Positions 1 through 9,676 of a stretch of DNA of 64,000 nt are shown here, piece after piece. Every line of letters starts with the position of its first letter. Within the stretch, counting starts at the first letter, position 1. Under the pieces are notes generated by a model. The model saw only the letters and a program-made list of their open reading frames with translations. It did no database searches and was not told the origin of the DNA. The stretch spans positions 124,001 to 188,000 of the forward strand of contig JANQJK010000026.1 of the NCBI GenBank assembly GCA_028281665.1, in the 5' to 3' direction. Source of the DNA: Hyphococcus sp. Its GTDB lineage: Bacteria; Pseudomonadota; Alphaproteobacteria; Caulobacterales; Parvularculaceae. The translations under genes and the position numbers were made by a program.

Positions 1-1253
1 ACGGCGCTGCGGCCATCGGCGACGCGATTTCCGGCATCGCCCGTTTTGCCGGCGAGCTGTCGCGTATCGGCCCGCCGGCGGACGGGTTTTCACAATCCAT
101 CATTGGCAGCGTCGGCGCCTTTTACGATGGGCTGGACGACGGCGAGCGGCGCGCGGACGGGCAGGGATTGCGCCTCGTTGCGGCCTGCGAAAAAGCGGCG
201 CGATCCGTTTCCCTCAAAGCGCCGAGAATCGCGCGAACGCCCCCGGCTGACGCTCAGTTTGACGTCGCGGTCTTCGGCGGCACTGGATTTATCGGCGGCC
301 ATCTCGTGCGGCGCCTGATTGACGACGGCAAACGGGTCGCAGTCGTCGCGCGCAATCTCACGAATTTGCCGACGCTCTTTCATCATGAACGGGTCGGCCT
401 GTTCACCGGATCCATCAGCGATGAAAGAATTGTCGCCGACGTCTGCGGATGTTCGGGCGCCGTTGTAAATCTCGCCCATGGCGGCGGCGGCGCGTCCCGC
501 GACGCCATCATCGAAAACATGTGCGGCGGTGCGCAAACCGTTGCCCGCGCAGCGTCCGAGCAAGGCGCCGAACGGCTCATTCACGTCAGTTCCTCCGCCG
601 CGCTGTATCTCGGCGACGAAAATGAAACGATCAGCAATGAGACGCCGCCGGACCCGGACGCCGATGAGCGCGCGGATTACGCTTGCGCGAAGGTGAAGTC
701 GGAGGCCGTAGTGCGCGCGGCGGCGACGGTTCCCTTCGTCATCCTGCGCCCGGCGATTGTCGTGGGCGCCGGCGGCTCGCCGTTTCACTCCGCCCTTGGC
801 GCTTACGAAAACGAAACTCACTGCCAGGGATGGAATGCCGGGCGCAATCCGCTGCCGTTTGTGCTTGTGGACGATATTGCAGCCGCCATAGCCGCCGCTC
901 TTGATGCGCCGGTTGCCGACATTGATGGGAAAACGCTCAACCTCGTTGGCGACGTGCGCTGGAGCGCGCGGCGATACACCGAAGAGTTGGCGGCGGCGAC
1001 AGGGCGGCCCCTCCGTTTTCATCCAATGTTAGTCAGGCGGCTTGGCGCGGAGGAGTGGCTCAAATGGGCCGTCAAGAAATTTGCCGGCCGGAAGGGCGTT
1101 CGCGCGCCGTCCATGCGGGATCTCAAATCCCGCGGCATGACCGCGTCTTTTGATACGTCGACGGAGAAACGAATTCTACGCTGGAACCCTTGTGCCGATG
1201 ACGCTGAATTTCGCCGGCGCGCCATCGGCCAACATAGTGAGACAAGCGCATGA
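1..1253 (+). CDS. Gfo/Idh-type oxidoreductase fused to NAD-dependent epimerase/dehydratase (5' end missing)
   Basis: The reading frame is open from base 3, so the true start lies before the window. Residues coded by about bases 3-230 look like the C-terminal end of a Gfo/Idh/MocA oxidoreductase (SVGAFYDGLDDGE, then a closing helix). From about base 255 a second domain begins: an extended short-chain dehydrogenase/epimerase with a GGTGFIGG dinucleotide loop, a VSSSAAL strand and a YACAK (YxxxK) catalytic motif. It probably modifies a nucleotide sugar or polymer sugar at the membrane face of the exopolysaccharide locus. Its stop overlaps the next gene by 4 bases, so the two are likely translationally coupled. 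A TTG at 168 is an alternative internal start but would cut the first domain. The fusion is seen; the substrate is unknown. Confidence 0.8.
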   Translation, partial: GAAAIGDAISGIARFAGELSRIGPPADGFSQSIIGSVGAFYDGLDDGERRADGQGLRLVAACEKAARSVSLKAPRIARTPPADAQFDVAVFGGTGFIGGHLVRRLIDDGKRVAVVARNLTNLPTLFHHERVGLFTGSISDERIVADVCGCSGAVVNLAHGGGGASRDAIIENMCGGAQTVARAASEQGAERLIHVSSSAALYLGDENETISNETPPDPDADERADYACAKVKSEAVVRAAATVPFVILRPAIVVGAGGSPFHSALGAYENETHCQGWNAGRNPLPFVLVDDIAAAIAAALDAPVADIDGKTLNLVGDVRWSARRYTEELAAATGRPLRFHPMLVRRLGAEEWLKWAVKKFAGRKGVRAPSMRDLKSRGMTASFDTSTEKRILRWNPCADDAEFRRRAIGQHSETSA

Positions 1254-2356
1254 AGTGTTTTTGGGTATTCTCGTCCTTTGCTGTCGGCGGGCCGCAGCGC
1301 CGCTTCATCAGCATCGCAGAACAGCTGGGCGGCGACTATCATCATGTCGTGACGGCGATGGACCAGTGTTATGACGCCGAGGCGCTGCTGAACGAGCGCA
1401 TTTCCTACACGCGATGTCCGCTTCCCGTGGAAAAAAACGGCGCGATGTCTCGGGCGAACATACGTCGCTTCGGCGAAGCGCTCGAAGAAACAGATCCGGA
1501 TCTCCTGCTCACGTCCAACTGGGGCACGATTGAGTGGCGCGTCGCAAACCGCGGGGCGAAAATACCGCACTTACACTTTGAGGACGGTTTCGGGCCGGAC
1601 GAGTCCGCTGACGCCAGCAACAAGAAACGCAATCTCACGCGCCGCATCCTCTTTTCACGGCTGGCGACGGGACATGGGCAGTTTTCTTTCGTTGCGCCAT
1701 CGCAAACTCTTGGCGACATCTTTGAGGAGGAGTGGCGCGTTCCCGAGAGCCGAACGGCGATCATCCCGAACGGCGTCAACATCCGCCGATTTGCATCAAT
1801 CGAACCGCCGGGGGACCGCACCGTTCCCGTGATCGGATCGGTCGGCGCCCTGCGCCCGGAGAAGCGCTTTGATCGCCTGCTTCGCGTATTCGCTGACGTT
1901 CGAAAGAAGACGCGCGCGACGCTCTTGATTGTCGGCGACGGGCCGATGGCCGGCGATCTTCGCCGTGAGGCGGAGGATCTGGGCGTTTCGGAGGACGTGA
2001 TCTTCGCCGGCGCGCAGGCCGATGTTGCAACATTCCTGCGTCGCATGGACGTCTTTGCTCTGATGTCCGATACGGAGCAGATGCCCGTGAGTCTCGTTGA
2101 GGCGATGGCCGCCGGATTGCCGGTTGTTGCGTCGAATGTGGGTGATGTCCGCGCTATGCTTTCGCCTGAAAACCGGCGCTTCGCCTATTATGCCGAAGAC
2201 GAAACGAACATGGCGCGCGCTGTTTGCACCATGCTGGGCGACCATGAAATGCGCGCGGCCTTCGGGGCCGCCAATGCTGCAAAAGCGGCGCGCGAGTACT
2301 CCCTCGAAACAATGACTGACCGCTACCGGGCGCTGTTTGACTCTGTAGCGGCCTAG
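1250..2356 (+). CDS. Glycosyltransferase, GT4-like (group 1)
   Basis: A 368-residue protein with a GT-B fold signature. The N-terminal half contains FAVGGPQRRF, the Gly-rich acceptor-side loop, and the C-terminal half carries GSVGALRPEKRFDRLL, LLIVGDGP and the EX7E-type nucleotide-sugar site (SDTEQMPVSLVEAMAAGLPV), typical of retaining group 1 transferases. It probably adds a sugar to a lipid-linked or exported polysaccharide on the cytoplasmic side. The start overlaps the preceding gene by ATGA. Its stop shares a CTAG with the stop of the convergent amidotransferase gene. Donor and acceptor sugars cannot be read from the sequence. Confidence 0.88.
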   Translation: MKCFWVFSSFAVGGPQRRFISIAEQLGGDYHHVVTAMDQCYDAEALLNERISYTRCPLPVEKNGAMSRANIRRFGEALEETDPDLLLTSNWGTIEWRVANRGAKIPHLHFEDGFGPDESADASNKKRNLTRRILFSRLATGHGQFSFVAPSQTLGDIFEEEWRVPESRTAIIPNGVNIRRFASIEPPGDRTVPVIGSVGALRPEKRFDRLLRVFADVRKKTRATLLIVGDGPMAGDLRREAEDLGVSEDVIFAGAQADVATFLRRMDVFALMSDTEQMPVSLVEAMAAGLPVVASNVGDVRAMLSPENRRFAYYAEDETNMARAVCTMLGDHEMRAAFGAANAAKAAREYSLETMTDRYRALFDSVAA

Positions 2357-4242
2357 CGAACGCGATTGCCGGTTTTCAGGAAAGCGTCGAACATGATGAC
2401 GTTCCACAATTCCTGCCCGCAATCGCTGACGCCGGCTTTGTGGGCGCGCGCCATCTTTTCGATGATCGGGACATCCAGGAGCCCGCATTCGCGCCACGCC
2501 CTTGACGATAAGAGCCGGGCCATGACCGGACTGTCTGGCTTTCGCAACCAGGCAGAGACCGGCAGGTCGAAGCCGCGCTTTGCACGGGTTACATAATCCG
2601 CGCCGAGACGCGGCGTCAGCGCGGCTTTCAGAATGCGCTTGCGCTCGCCGCCTTTCAGTTTGAACTCGCCCGGCAGCGCGCCGGCCCAGTCCACCAGCTG
2701 GAAATCGAGCAGGGGCGGTCGCACTTCCAGCCCGTGCGCCATGGAAGCGCGATCGACTTTCGTCAGCATGCGCCCGGGCAGCCATGTGGTGAGATCGGCG
2801 TATTGCGCCGCCGATAACGGATCGTCCGTATCGGCGTCATTCATTGCTTCGGCGATGACCGATTGCGGGCGGTAACCGTCAAGCCGCTGTCTCATATCCT
2901 CGCTCGCCATCGCCTGTGCGCGGTCCGGCAGATTGATGGCGACGGCGGCGGCATATGCGTCGGCGCGCGACGCCGCCAGTGCTTGCAGGGTCGACTTTGC
3001 GCGCAGGAAGCGCGGCGCCCAGTCAAGTTTCGGGTAGAGCGCGCCGGCCGGGCCGAGAAGGGCCCGGCGGAGAGACAGCGGCGCCAAGCTGCGTAGTTTT
3101 TCTTCGTTGAGAAAGAAGGGATAACGACGATATCCCGCGAAAAGTTCGTCGCCGCCGTCGCCGGAAAGCGCCACCGTCACGTGACGGCGTGCCAATTCCG
3201 AGACGATGTAACTCGGCAAAGCCGAGCTGTCGGCGAAGGGTTCGCCGTAAGTGATAGCTACTTTGTCGATCAGATCGTCGGCGTCGATGGCGGCGACAAA
3301 TTCGTGGTGATCGGCGCCGAATTTCTGGGCGATCTCGCGCGCGCCGGCGCGCTCGTCGTGCGTCGATTCTTCAAAGCCCACCGTGCAGGCGACGAGGTCA
3401 GCGCCGGCCTCCGCCATGGACGCAACAATGCCGGCGGAGTCAACGCCGCCGGAGAGAAAGGCGCCAAGCGGGACGTCGGAAACCAGTTGCGATTTGACGG
3501 CGTCGCCGAGTTTGTGGCGCAAGATTTCGCAGGCGTCGTTAAAGTTGAACCCGCGATCGGCGGTGAAGCTCGGCCGCCAGTACCGCGACAGTTCGATTTC
3601 TCGATTCCGCCGCACCGTCATCATATGGCCCGGCGGCAGTTTCTTGATGTCCGCGTAGATCGACTTGGGGTCCGGCGTATATCCGTAGAAGAAGTAATCG
3701 GCGACCGCTTCCACATTGAAATCGGACGATACAACACCGGAGGCCCGAAGCGCGCCGATTTCCGATGCAAAGAGCAAAAAGCCGTCCTCGGTCTCTGCGT
3801 AATAAAGCGGCTTCTCCCCGAGGCGGTCCCGGGCGAGGAGGAGTGACTTTGCGTCCGCGTTCCAGAAAGCGAAAGCGAACATGCCGCGGAGCGTCTGAAT
3901 AAAATCCGGCCCGCGGGCCGCGAGGCCTTCGGCGAGAACTTCCGTGTCGGAACGGGTCTTGAGCGCTACGCCTTCCCGTTCGAGCCGGCGTCCAAGTTCG
4001 CTGTAATTGTAGATCTCGCCATTGTAGTTGAGGGCGCCGCCGCGCTGCGCGATAAACGGTTGCGCGCCGCCGGCCTTGTCGATGATGGCGAGGCGGCGAT
4101 GGGCGAAGCCGACGCCCTTGTCGTAGTAGAAACCTTCGCCGTCTGGTCCGCGATGGGCGATGGCCTCCGCCATGCGTTTCAGCGCGTCGCGGTCGACATC
4201 GCGCTCGCCTTTTTGATCGAAAATACCTGCAATGCCGCACAT
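2353..4242 (-). CDS. Exosortase-associated amidotransferase, asparagine synthase family
   Basis: 629 residues, close to the size of asparagine synthase B proteins. The N-terminal glutaminase begins MCGIAG with the catalytic Cys2, followed by RGPDGEG and LNYNGEIYNY. The synthetase half has the ATP-binding SGGVDS loop at residues 264-269. This form of the family ('amidotransferase 1, exosortase A system-associated') is usually found beside exosortase genes, where it is thought to amidate a polysaccharide building block; plain asparagine synthesis is the alternative. It lies 6 bases downstream of the exosortase gene on the same strand, which argues for one operon. A GGAG sits about 10 bases before the ATG. 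Family assignment is firm and substrate is inference. Confidence 0.88.
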   Translation of the reverse strand: MCGIAGIFDQKGERDVDRDALKRMAEAIAHRGPDGEGFYYDKGVGFAHRRLAIIDKAGGAQPFIAQRGGALNYNGEIYNYSELGRRLEREGVALKTRSDTEVLAEGLAARGPDFIQTLRGMFAFAFWNADAKSLLLARDRLGEKPLYYAETEDGFLLFASEIGALRASGVVSSDFNVEAVADYFFYGYTPDPKSIYADIKKLPPGHMMTVRRNREIELSRYWRPSFTADRGFNFNDACEILRHKLGDAVKSQLVSDVPLGAFLSGGVDSAGIVASMAEAGADLVACTVGFEESTHDERAGAREIAQKFGADHHEFVAAIDADDLIDKVAITYGEPFADSSALPSYIVSELARRHVTVALSGDGGDELFAGYRRYPFFLNEEKLRSLAPLSLRRALLGPAGALYPKLDWAPRFLRAKSTLQALAASRADAYAAAVAINLPDRAQAMASEDMRQRLDGYRPQSVIAEAMNDADTDDPLSAAQYADLTTWLPGRMLTKVDRASMAHGLEVRPPLLDFQLVDWAGALPGEFKLKGGERKRILKAALTPRLGADYVTRAKRGFDLPVSAWLRKPDSPVMARLLSSRAWRECGLLDVPIIEKMARAHKAGVSDCGQELWNVIMFDAFLKTGNRVR

Positions 4243-4248
4243 TGGCGG

Positions 4249-5757
4249 TTATCTCCGGGCGAGGCGTGCGCGCCATGCAGAAAATTTTTCGACATCGGCG
4301 GTGAAGCGGCCGATTGCGCGCGCGGCGTCCGCCGGATCCTTCGCGTAAGGGGCCGCGAAGGTCATGACGCCCCCCTCCGGGTTTTCACCGCGCAATTTCA
4401 GCCGCGCCTGGGCGAGTTTCAGATCGCGCGCGCTGAAATAGACATCGCCCGCGAGCCAGTAGGTCGTGAGCGACAGGTATTTCTGGCCCTCTGGACCGGA
4501 CAGTCGGGAGAACCGGCGCCGTTCCGATGTGCCGAACAGATAGACGACGGCGTCATGGCCGCCAATGAGATCCCAGTCTTGGCTGCCCGCATTCGCTGAC
4601 CCGGCGATTTCCGCGCCGCGTCGGTCATGGGTGAAGTAGCTGAGCGAGACATGAACCTGCGTCCCCGCTGAATCATACGTGGCGCCGACGCGGCGATCCG
4701 CTTGCGGCACAGTTGCACGCCAGTGCTGGGGCGGCGGCAGGATGCGCCAGCCGGGCGCATTGAGGAGCGAGAGCGTTGCGGGCGCGGCGCGAATAACGGA
4801 CCGGTCGATCACCATGTTTGCGTAAGCGGCGCCGACAGCGAGATAACCGGCGGCGATGGCCATGGGAACCGCCCGCACGCGCGAAGCGCCTGCGCCGGCA
4901 TCACGTGTGACGGGGCGATCCGCAAAGCGGCGGCCAATCATCGCAAGCGCAATGAGGACGAAGAGGTAGAGAACCCAACCAACGATGTAATGATTGGGAC
5001 CGATATCGGCCTGTTCGCCGACAAGCACCGGTATCAGGATCAGAAAGAACGCGCGGATCGCGTTGGCGACAATCGCAAAGACCGCCGCAAACAAGATGAA
5101 CGCCAGCCGACGCGACAAGCTTTTGAATGAAACGTAGGCGAACACTGCCGAAACCATGATTGCGGCGATCAGGACGTTCAGTCCGGCGCAAGCCTCGGCG
5201 ATGGCGAAAGCCCCGACGCGGGTGCGGATAACGACGCCGTCAACAACGATATCAAAACCGAAGAGGCTGAGCGCGCCGACGACCAGTTTCGCTGTCGCAA
5301 ATTGCAGTGCGGGCAGGAGGCTCTCTCCGGCCGGGACCATGAAATAGAGAAATGCGAGAGGCCAGGCCCAGGCGCGCAGAACGCGCTCGCCGAAGAGAGC
5401 GCCGACGCCGCCGATCAGTATGGTGACGAACGCGACCTGTTCGATGATTGCCGCGCCGCCGGCGCGTCCGACAAGCCAGAGCGCGGCGCCGGCAACGATC
5501 ATGAGCAGCCCGGCGTTCGCGCCGGCGTCGCCCTCCGGTCTGCGCGCATGGGCAAGGATCATCCAGAGTGCAGCCGGGGCGACGAAAATTCCGTGATGGT
5601 AGTAAGAGGAGCCGAACCACGTTCGCGCCATGTCGGGCAGCGTTGGCCAGGTGAGCAACACCGCGAGAGCGGCAAGGGCGGCGTATGCGATTGCTGCGCC
5701 GGCCCATCCGGGTTCGGCTTTAATATGCGCGCTGGATTTTATTGTTGCGCCGTCCAT
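4249..5757 (-). CDS. xrtA: Exosortase (XrtA type) with fused EpsI domain
   Basis: 502 residues. The first about 285 form a polytopic membrane protein with roughly eight hydrophobic segments. It carries the three conserved exosortase residues: Cys190 in AEACAGLN, Arg235 in ANAIRAFF and His256 in GPNHYIVGW. After one more hydrophobic stretch the C-terminal part (about 320-502) matches the periplasmic EpsI domain (PGWRILPPP, VSLSYFTHDRRG, WDLIGG). Exosortases are transpeptidase-like enzymes that remove PEP-CTERM tails and attach the protein to the cell surface. The single-chain exosortase-EpsI arrangement is known in several proteobacteria. No PEP-CTERM substrate is present in this window. The neighbouring amidotransferase and glycosyltransferase support an exopolysaccharide / protein-sorting locus. 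Confidence 0.9.
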   Translation of the reverse strand: MDGATIKSSAHIKAEPGWAGAAIAYAALAALAVLLTWPTLPDMARTWFGSSYYHHGIFVAPAALWMILAHARRPEGDAGANAGLLMIVAGAALWLVGRAGGAAIIEQVAFVTILIGGVGALFGERVLRAWAWPLAFLYFMVPAGESLLPALQFATAKLVVGALSLFGFDIVVDGVVIRTRVGAFAIAEACAGLNVLIAAIMVSAVFAYVSFKSLSRRLAFILFAAVFAIVANAIRAFFLILIPVLVGEQADIGPNHYIVGWVLYLFVLIALAMIGRRFADRPVTRDAGAGASRVRAVPMAIAAGYLAVGAAYANMVIDRSVIRAAPATLSLLNAPGWRILPPPQHWRATVPQADRRVGATYDSAGTQVHVSLSYFTHDRRGAEIAGSANAGSQDWDLIGGHDAVVYLFGTSERRRFSRLSGPEGQKYLSLTTYWLAGDVYFSARDLKLAQARLKLRGENPEGGVMTFAAPYAKDPADAARAIGRFTADVEKFSAWRARLARR

Positions 5758-5843
5758 CCGCTTTCCTGCCTGTCCGCGTCGTTTAATGCGGACGGCAATT
5801 TAGCGCATGCGCGTTTTGGATTTGTTAAGGAAGCGGCCCGCGC

Positions 5844-7796
5844 CTAACGATTTTTTCGGCCCTCAATCAGCGCGTCGACCACCGAAGGGTCGGCGAGCGT
5901 TGACGTGTCGCCAAGGGCGCCGAACTCGTTTTCGGCGATTTTCCTCAATATCCGACGCATGATCTTGCCAGACCGGGTCTTCGGCAGGCCCGGCGTGAAG
6001 TGTAAAAGATCGGGTTTGGCGATCGGTCCGATTTCCGTACGAACCGTTTCGTTAAGTTCCTTAACCAGACCGTCGTTTTCGCTCGCCCCCTCCATCAGGG
6101 TGACATAGGCGTAAATGCCCTGTCCCTTAACGTCGTGGGGGTAGCCGACAACGGCGGCTTCCGCGACGGCCGGATGCGCGACAAGGGCGCTCTCCACTTC
6201 CGCCGTGCCCATACGATGACCGGAAACGTTCAGGACATCGTCAACGCGTCCGGTAATCCAGTAATAGCCGTCCTCGTCGCGCCGGGCGCCGTCGCCGGTG
6301 AAATACATGCCCGGATAGGTTTTGAAATAGGTGTCGATGAAGCGTTGGTGATCGCCGTAAACCGTGCGCATCTGGCCGGGCCAGGAATCGGTGAGTACGA
6401 GATTGCCCGATGTCGCGCCCTCTAGAAACTTTCCATCCGTGTCCACAAGCGCCGGAAAGACGCCCGGCAACGGCAGCGTCGCCGAGCCGGGTTTCAAGTC
6501 CGTCGCACCGGGAAGCGGCGAAATGAGAACGCCGCCGGTCTCCGTCTGCCACCATGTATCGACGATCGGCAATTCGCCGCCGCCCACCACGCGATGGTAC
6601 CAGTTCCAGGCTTCCGGGTTGATCGGCTCGCCAACCGTCCCGAGGAGACGGAGCTTTGAGAGGTCGGCGGTTTCCACATGGTCGTCCCCTTCGCGCATCA
6701 GCGCGCGTATGGCGGTCGGCGCGGTGTAGAATACATTGACGTCGTGCTTCTCGCACACTTTCCAGAACCGCGACGGATCGGGATATGTGGGAACGCCCTC
6801 GAACATCAGCGTCGTTGCGCCATTGGCGAGCGGTCCATAGACGATATAGGTGTGGCCGGTGACCCAGCCGACATCGGCGGTGCACCAGTAGATGTCGCCC
6901 CGCTTGTAGTCGAAAACAGTTTCGTGGGTGTAGGCGGCGTATGTCATGTAACCGCCGGTCGTGTGCAGGACGCCCTTCGGTTTGCCCGTGGAACCCGACG
7001 TATAAAGAATAAATAGGGGGTCTTCCGCGCCCATGGGCTCCGGAATGCAATCGGGCGATACGTCGTCGCGCGCTTCGCCATACCATTTGAGGTCGCGCCC
7101 GTGATTCATGGCCACGTCGGCGAAGGTGCGTTCCACCACAAGCACCAGCCGCGTATCGTCGGCGTCCAGCTTGTCGAGCGCCTTGTCGACGTTTTCCTTC
7201 AGCGGCACGATTTTGCCGCCGCGCACGCCTTCATCGGCGGTGATCACGGCGACGGCGCCGCAATCCTCGATGCGGCTTGCCAGCGCGTCCGGCGAGAACC
7301 CGCCAAAGACGACGGAATGGACAGCGCCGATGCGCGCGCAGGCCAGCATGGCGAACGCCGCTTCCGGGATCATCGGCATGTAGACAACGACCCGGTCGCC
7401 TTTCTTGACGCCGCGTGCTTTCAGGAGGTTCGCCATGCGGCTGGTTTCTTCCAGGGCCTCGGCGTAGGTGATTTTCTTGTCGGTGGCGGGATCGTCGCTT
7501 TCCCAGATGATGGCGACGTCGTTCGCTCGTGCGGGAAGATGACGGTCGAGGCAATTGACGCAGGCGTTCAGCACCCCGTCTTCGAACCATTTGATATGAA
7601 GATCGTTCGCGTCGAATGAGACGTCCTTGACCTTTGTGAAAGGCTCGATCCAGTCGATCCGTTGCGCGACCTCGGTCCAGAAGGCGTCAGGGTCGCTCTT
7701 CGCCGCCTCGCGCATCGCCGCTGCGCGGGTCGCGTCCGTGAGAGTATGCTTTTTCGCGATGGCGCTGACATTGATCACACTGTTTTCCGCGGCCAC
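5844..7796 (-). CDS. acsA: Acetyl-CoA synthetase
   Basis: 650 residues, the usual length. It makes acetyl-CoA from acetate, ATP and CoA through an acetyl-adenylate in the cytoplasm. The AMP-binding signature [11 protein letters not shown] is present, as are the WWQTETGG core and the C-terminal [11 protein letters not shown], whose lysine is the residue normally acetylated to switch the enzyme off. The gene stands alone, oriented away from the carboxypeptidase gene. An intergenic palindrome lies about 80 bases upstream of its start. Acyl-CoA synthetases for propionate are close relatives, but length and motifs favour Acs. Confidence 0.95.
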   Translation of the reverse strand: MAAENSVINVSAIAKKHTLTDATRAAAMREAAKSDPDAFWTEVAQRIDWIEPFTKVKDVSFDANDLHIKWFEDGVLNACVNCLDRHLPARANDVAIIWESDDPATDKKITYAEALEETSRMANLLKARGVKKGDRVVVYMPMIPEAAFAMLACARIGAVHSVVFGGFSPDALASRIEDCGAVAVITADEGVRGGKIVPLKENVDKALDKLDADDTRLVLVVERTFADVAMNHGRDLKWYGEARDDVSPDCIPEPMGAEDPLFILYTSGSTGKPKGVLHTTGGYMTYAAYTHETVFDYKRGDIYWCTADVGWVTGHTYIVYGPLANGATTLMFEGVPTYPDPSRFWKVCEKHDVNVFYTAPTAIRALMREGDDHVETADLSKLRLLGTVGEPINPEAWNWYHRVVGGGELPIVDTWWQTETGGVLISPLPGATDLKPGSATLPLPGVFPALVDTDGKFLEGATSGNLVLTDSWPGQMRTVYGDHQRFIDTYFKTYPGMYFTGDGARRDEDGYYWITGRVDDVLNVSGHRMGTAEVESALVAHPAVAEAAVVGYPHDVKGQGIYAYVTLMEGASENDGLVKELNETVRTEIGPIAKPDLLHFTPGLPKTRSGKIMRRILRKIAENEFGALGDTSTLADPSVVDALIEGRKNR

Positions 7797-7878
7797 GGGA
7801 CTTCTCCTTGTCGTATGTCCGAGCGGTTACGCCGCGCCCGAACGGTCGCAAAGGCACATATTATCCCTTCCGGTCTTC

Positions 7879-7937
7879 CCGGCGAAAGCCGGGATCCAAA
7901 GCCGTCGATTTTGCTACTGGATCCCGGCTTTCGCCGG
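7879..7937. repeat. Perfect 20-bp inverted repeat (REP-like intergenic palindrome)
   Basis: Bases 7879-7898 and 7918-7937 are exact reverse complements (arm begins CCGGCGAAAGCCGGG) around a 19-base spacer. Neither side is followed by a T-run, so it is not a standard terminator. It lies between the 3' end of the carboxypeptidase gene and the 5' end of acsA. G+C-rich palindromes with a GGCGAAAGCC-like core are common, scattered intergenic elements in Alphaproteobacteria. No transposase-like gene is nearby. Confidence 0.85.
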
Positions 7938-8036
7938 AAAGGTCGGGGTGGGAGACGCACAAATGCCTCGTTCAATCGGCGCACTTGTATGCGATTAACG
8001 CGCCTGGCGCAAAGGATGCGCGGATTGAGGGGCTGA

Positions 8037-9407
8037 TCAGTTTACGTGGGCGTCGGCGTCCGAAACGACGAAGCAACTGACGCCGGCGGTCTTTAACTCC
8101 GCGCAGGCCATGGTCGCTTCGATTTCGGTGAGCTTGCGGAAGCGGGCCCGGAACAACATGGACCCGTCAGCGCGCCTGGTGGGCAGGATGGCCCGGTCGC
8201 GGTTCGTGAAGCCGCTTTTTGCAGCGGCCGCTTCAAGCTCGCTTTGCGCCAGCGCTTTCGTGGAGTAGGCGCCGATCTGCACGCCGAAGGCGAACTCATT
8301 GACCTTCTCAAGGTCGCCTTCGCCGATAAAGCCTTCTTCGTCGGGCACTGAGGCAATGCGCACGCGCTCAAATTCATTGAAATCATCGACGTCCGCGGAG
8401 GCGATGAGCGCGCCCAGAATGTCGCCGGAATCCGCCGGCGCATCGGAAAAGCCGGCGGCGGCGGCCATGATCTCGTTGCGCAGCGGCTCGTTGCCGACAA
8501 TGGTCGGGGCGGCCTGCTTGGCGGCGAGTGCGGCCACGAGGGTCGGCTTCAGGCGCGGGGCCGGTTTGTTGCGGTGAAGCGCGGCGATCCGGGTCGGGTT
8601 CTTGGCGATTTCAGCGAAGGCGTTGTCCAGAATGTCGCGCATGTGACGGTCGCGGCTCCATGACTTACGCCCGCCGAGCACGACCCCCATAAGACGAACG
8701 CCGTCCTTCTCCGCAGAGGTTACGAGATTAAAGCCGGAACGCCGCGTATAGCCGGTCTTGATGCCGTCCGCGCCGGTGTAGTTCCTGACGAGCGAGTTAT
8801 GGGTCGAGTAGGTGCGCCCGGCATAGGTGAAGGATTTGTCGGCGAAGTAATGATAATATTGGGGGAAGTCCTGCATCACGCGCCGGCCAAGCTCGGCCAT
8901 GTCGCGGGCGGTCGTAATCTGGCGCGAATTGGGAAGGCCGGACGCATTCCGGAAAGTCGTCGAGCGCATGCCGAGTTTGCGGGCTCGATTCGTCATTTGT
9001 TTTGCGAACTGCCACTCCGATCCGCCGAGCTTTTCGGCCACGACGACGGCGACATCATTCGCGGATTTGATCACCAGCGCCTGGATTGCCGTGTCGACCG
9101 TAATCGTCGAGCCCGATTTGACCCCGAGCTTCGACGGCGGCTGGCCGGCCGCGCGTTTGGACACTTTCAGCTTTGATTCGAGGGTTAATTCGCCCGCCTC
9201 GATGGCTTCGAACAGCATGTAGAGCGTCATCATCTTCGTGAGAGACGCCGGATACCGGCGGGCTGTGGAATAGCGGTCGAAAAGAACGTCGCCGGACTCA
9301 GCGTGCACCACATATGCCGCATATTTGGAGTTGGCCTGCGCGGGCGAAAGCGCAGCAGCCATCGCGAAAACCGCGACGCACAATACGCAACTGCCAATCC
9401 AACGCAT
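8037..9407 (-). CDS. D-alanyl-D-alanine carboxypeptidase with SPOR domain
   Basis: 456 residues with an N-terminal signal peptide (cleavage probably near AQA, residues 23-25). The serine-type penicillin-binding motifs are complete: S55-L-T-K58, S115-A-N117 and K217-T-G219. It would trim terminal D-Ala from peptidoglycan side chains in the periplasm. The last about 75 residues (from FAFGVQIGAYSTKALAQ) form a SPOR repeat, which binds glycan strands lacking stem peptides and often directs proteins to the division site. The domain order PBP5-like, linker, SPOR is common in Alphaproteobacteria. The gene is monocistronic here. Confidence 0.92.
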   Translation of the reverse strand: MRWIGSCVLCVAVFAMAAALSPAQANSKYAAYVVHAESGDVLFDRYSTARRYPASLTKMMTLYMLFEAIEAGELTLESKLKVSKRAAGQPPSKLGVKSGSTITVDTAIQALVIKSANDVAVVVAEKLGGSEWQFAKQMTNRARKLGMRSTTFRNASGLPNSRQITTARDMAELGRRVMQDFPQYYHYFADKSFTYAGRTYSTHNSLVRNYTGADGIKTGYTRRSGFNLVTSAEKDGVRLMGVVLGGRKSWSRDRHMRDILDNAFAEIAKNPTRIAALHRNKPAPRLKPTLVAALAAKQAAPTIVGNEPLRNEIMAAAAGFSDAPADSGDILGALIASADVDDFNEFERVRIASVPDEEGFIGEGDLEKVNEFAFGVQIGAYSTKALAQSELEAAAAKSGFTNRDRAILPTRRADGSMLFRARFRKLTEIEATMACAELKTAGVSCFVVSDADAHVN

Positions 9408-9654
9408 TAAACGATCCTCGCCGAAAGAACGAAAACAGGCAATACGGTGAGAGACGAGCCCCCGGAGAATTTACCAATCCTGACCGCCGCGACCGCCGGA
9501 ACCCTATGGGATGACATAGCGAACACGTGCCGACGGCTCTGTCGAAGCAAGTGACGTGCCGCCACGCAGAGGCAATCCTCTGAGTTTCACTTGTCCGGTC
9601 GCGGGGTAAAATTATCGTTAACGAAGAGTTCACCAATTTTAAAACATGAACTTT

Positions 9655-9669
9655 TTGTGCAGTGCACAA
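9655..9669. promoter_or_regulatory. TTGTGC-N3-GCACAA palindrome upstream of phasin promoter, possible PhaR site
   Basis: The two 6-base arms (9655-9660 and 9664-9669) are perfect complements separated by AGT, giving a TGC-N3-GCA core. The polyhydroxyalkanoate regulator PhaR of Alphaproteobacteria is reported to bind TGC-rich palindromes near phasin genes. The site lies 7 bases upstream of the -35 hexamer. The palindrome is seen; the regulator is inferred. Confidence 0.4.
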
Positions 9670-9676
9670 TTTTGCC

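Noticed and set aside
3181-3846. Long open frame antisense to the amidotransferase gene
   Set aside because: It is explained by the G+C-rich codon bias of the gene on the other strand; no ribosome site or family match.
9618-9632. TTAA-N7-TTCA, near-match to a CtrA box
   Set aside because: One mismatch in a four-base half-site is too weak, and it lies about 200 bases from the nearest start.
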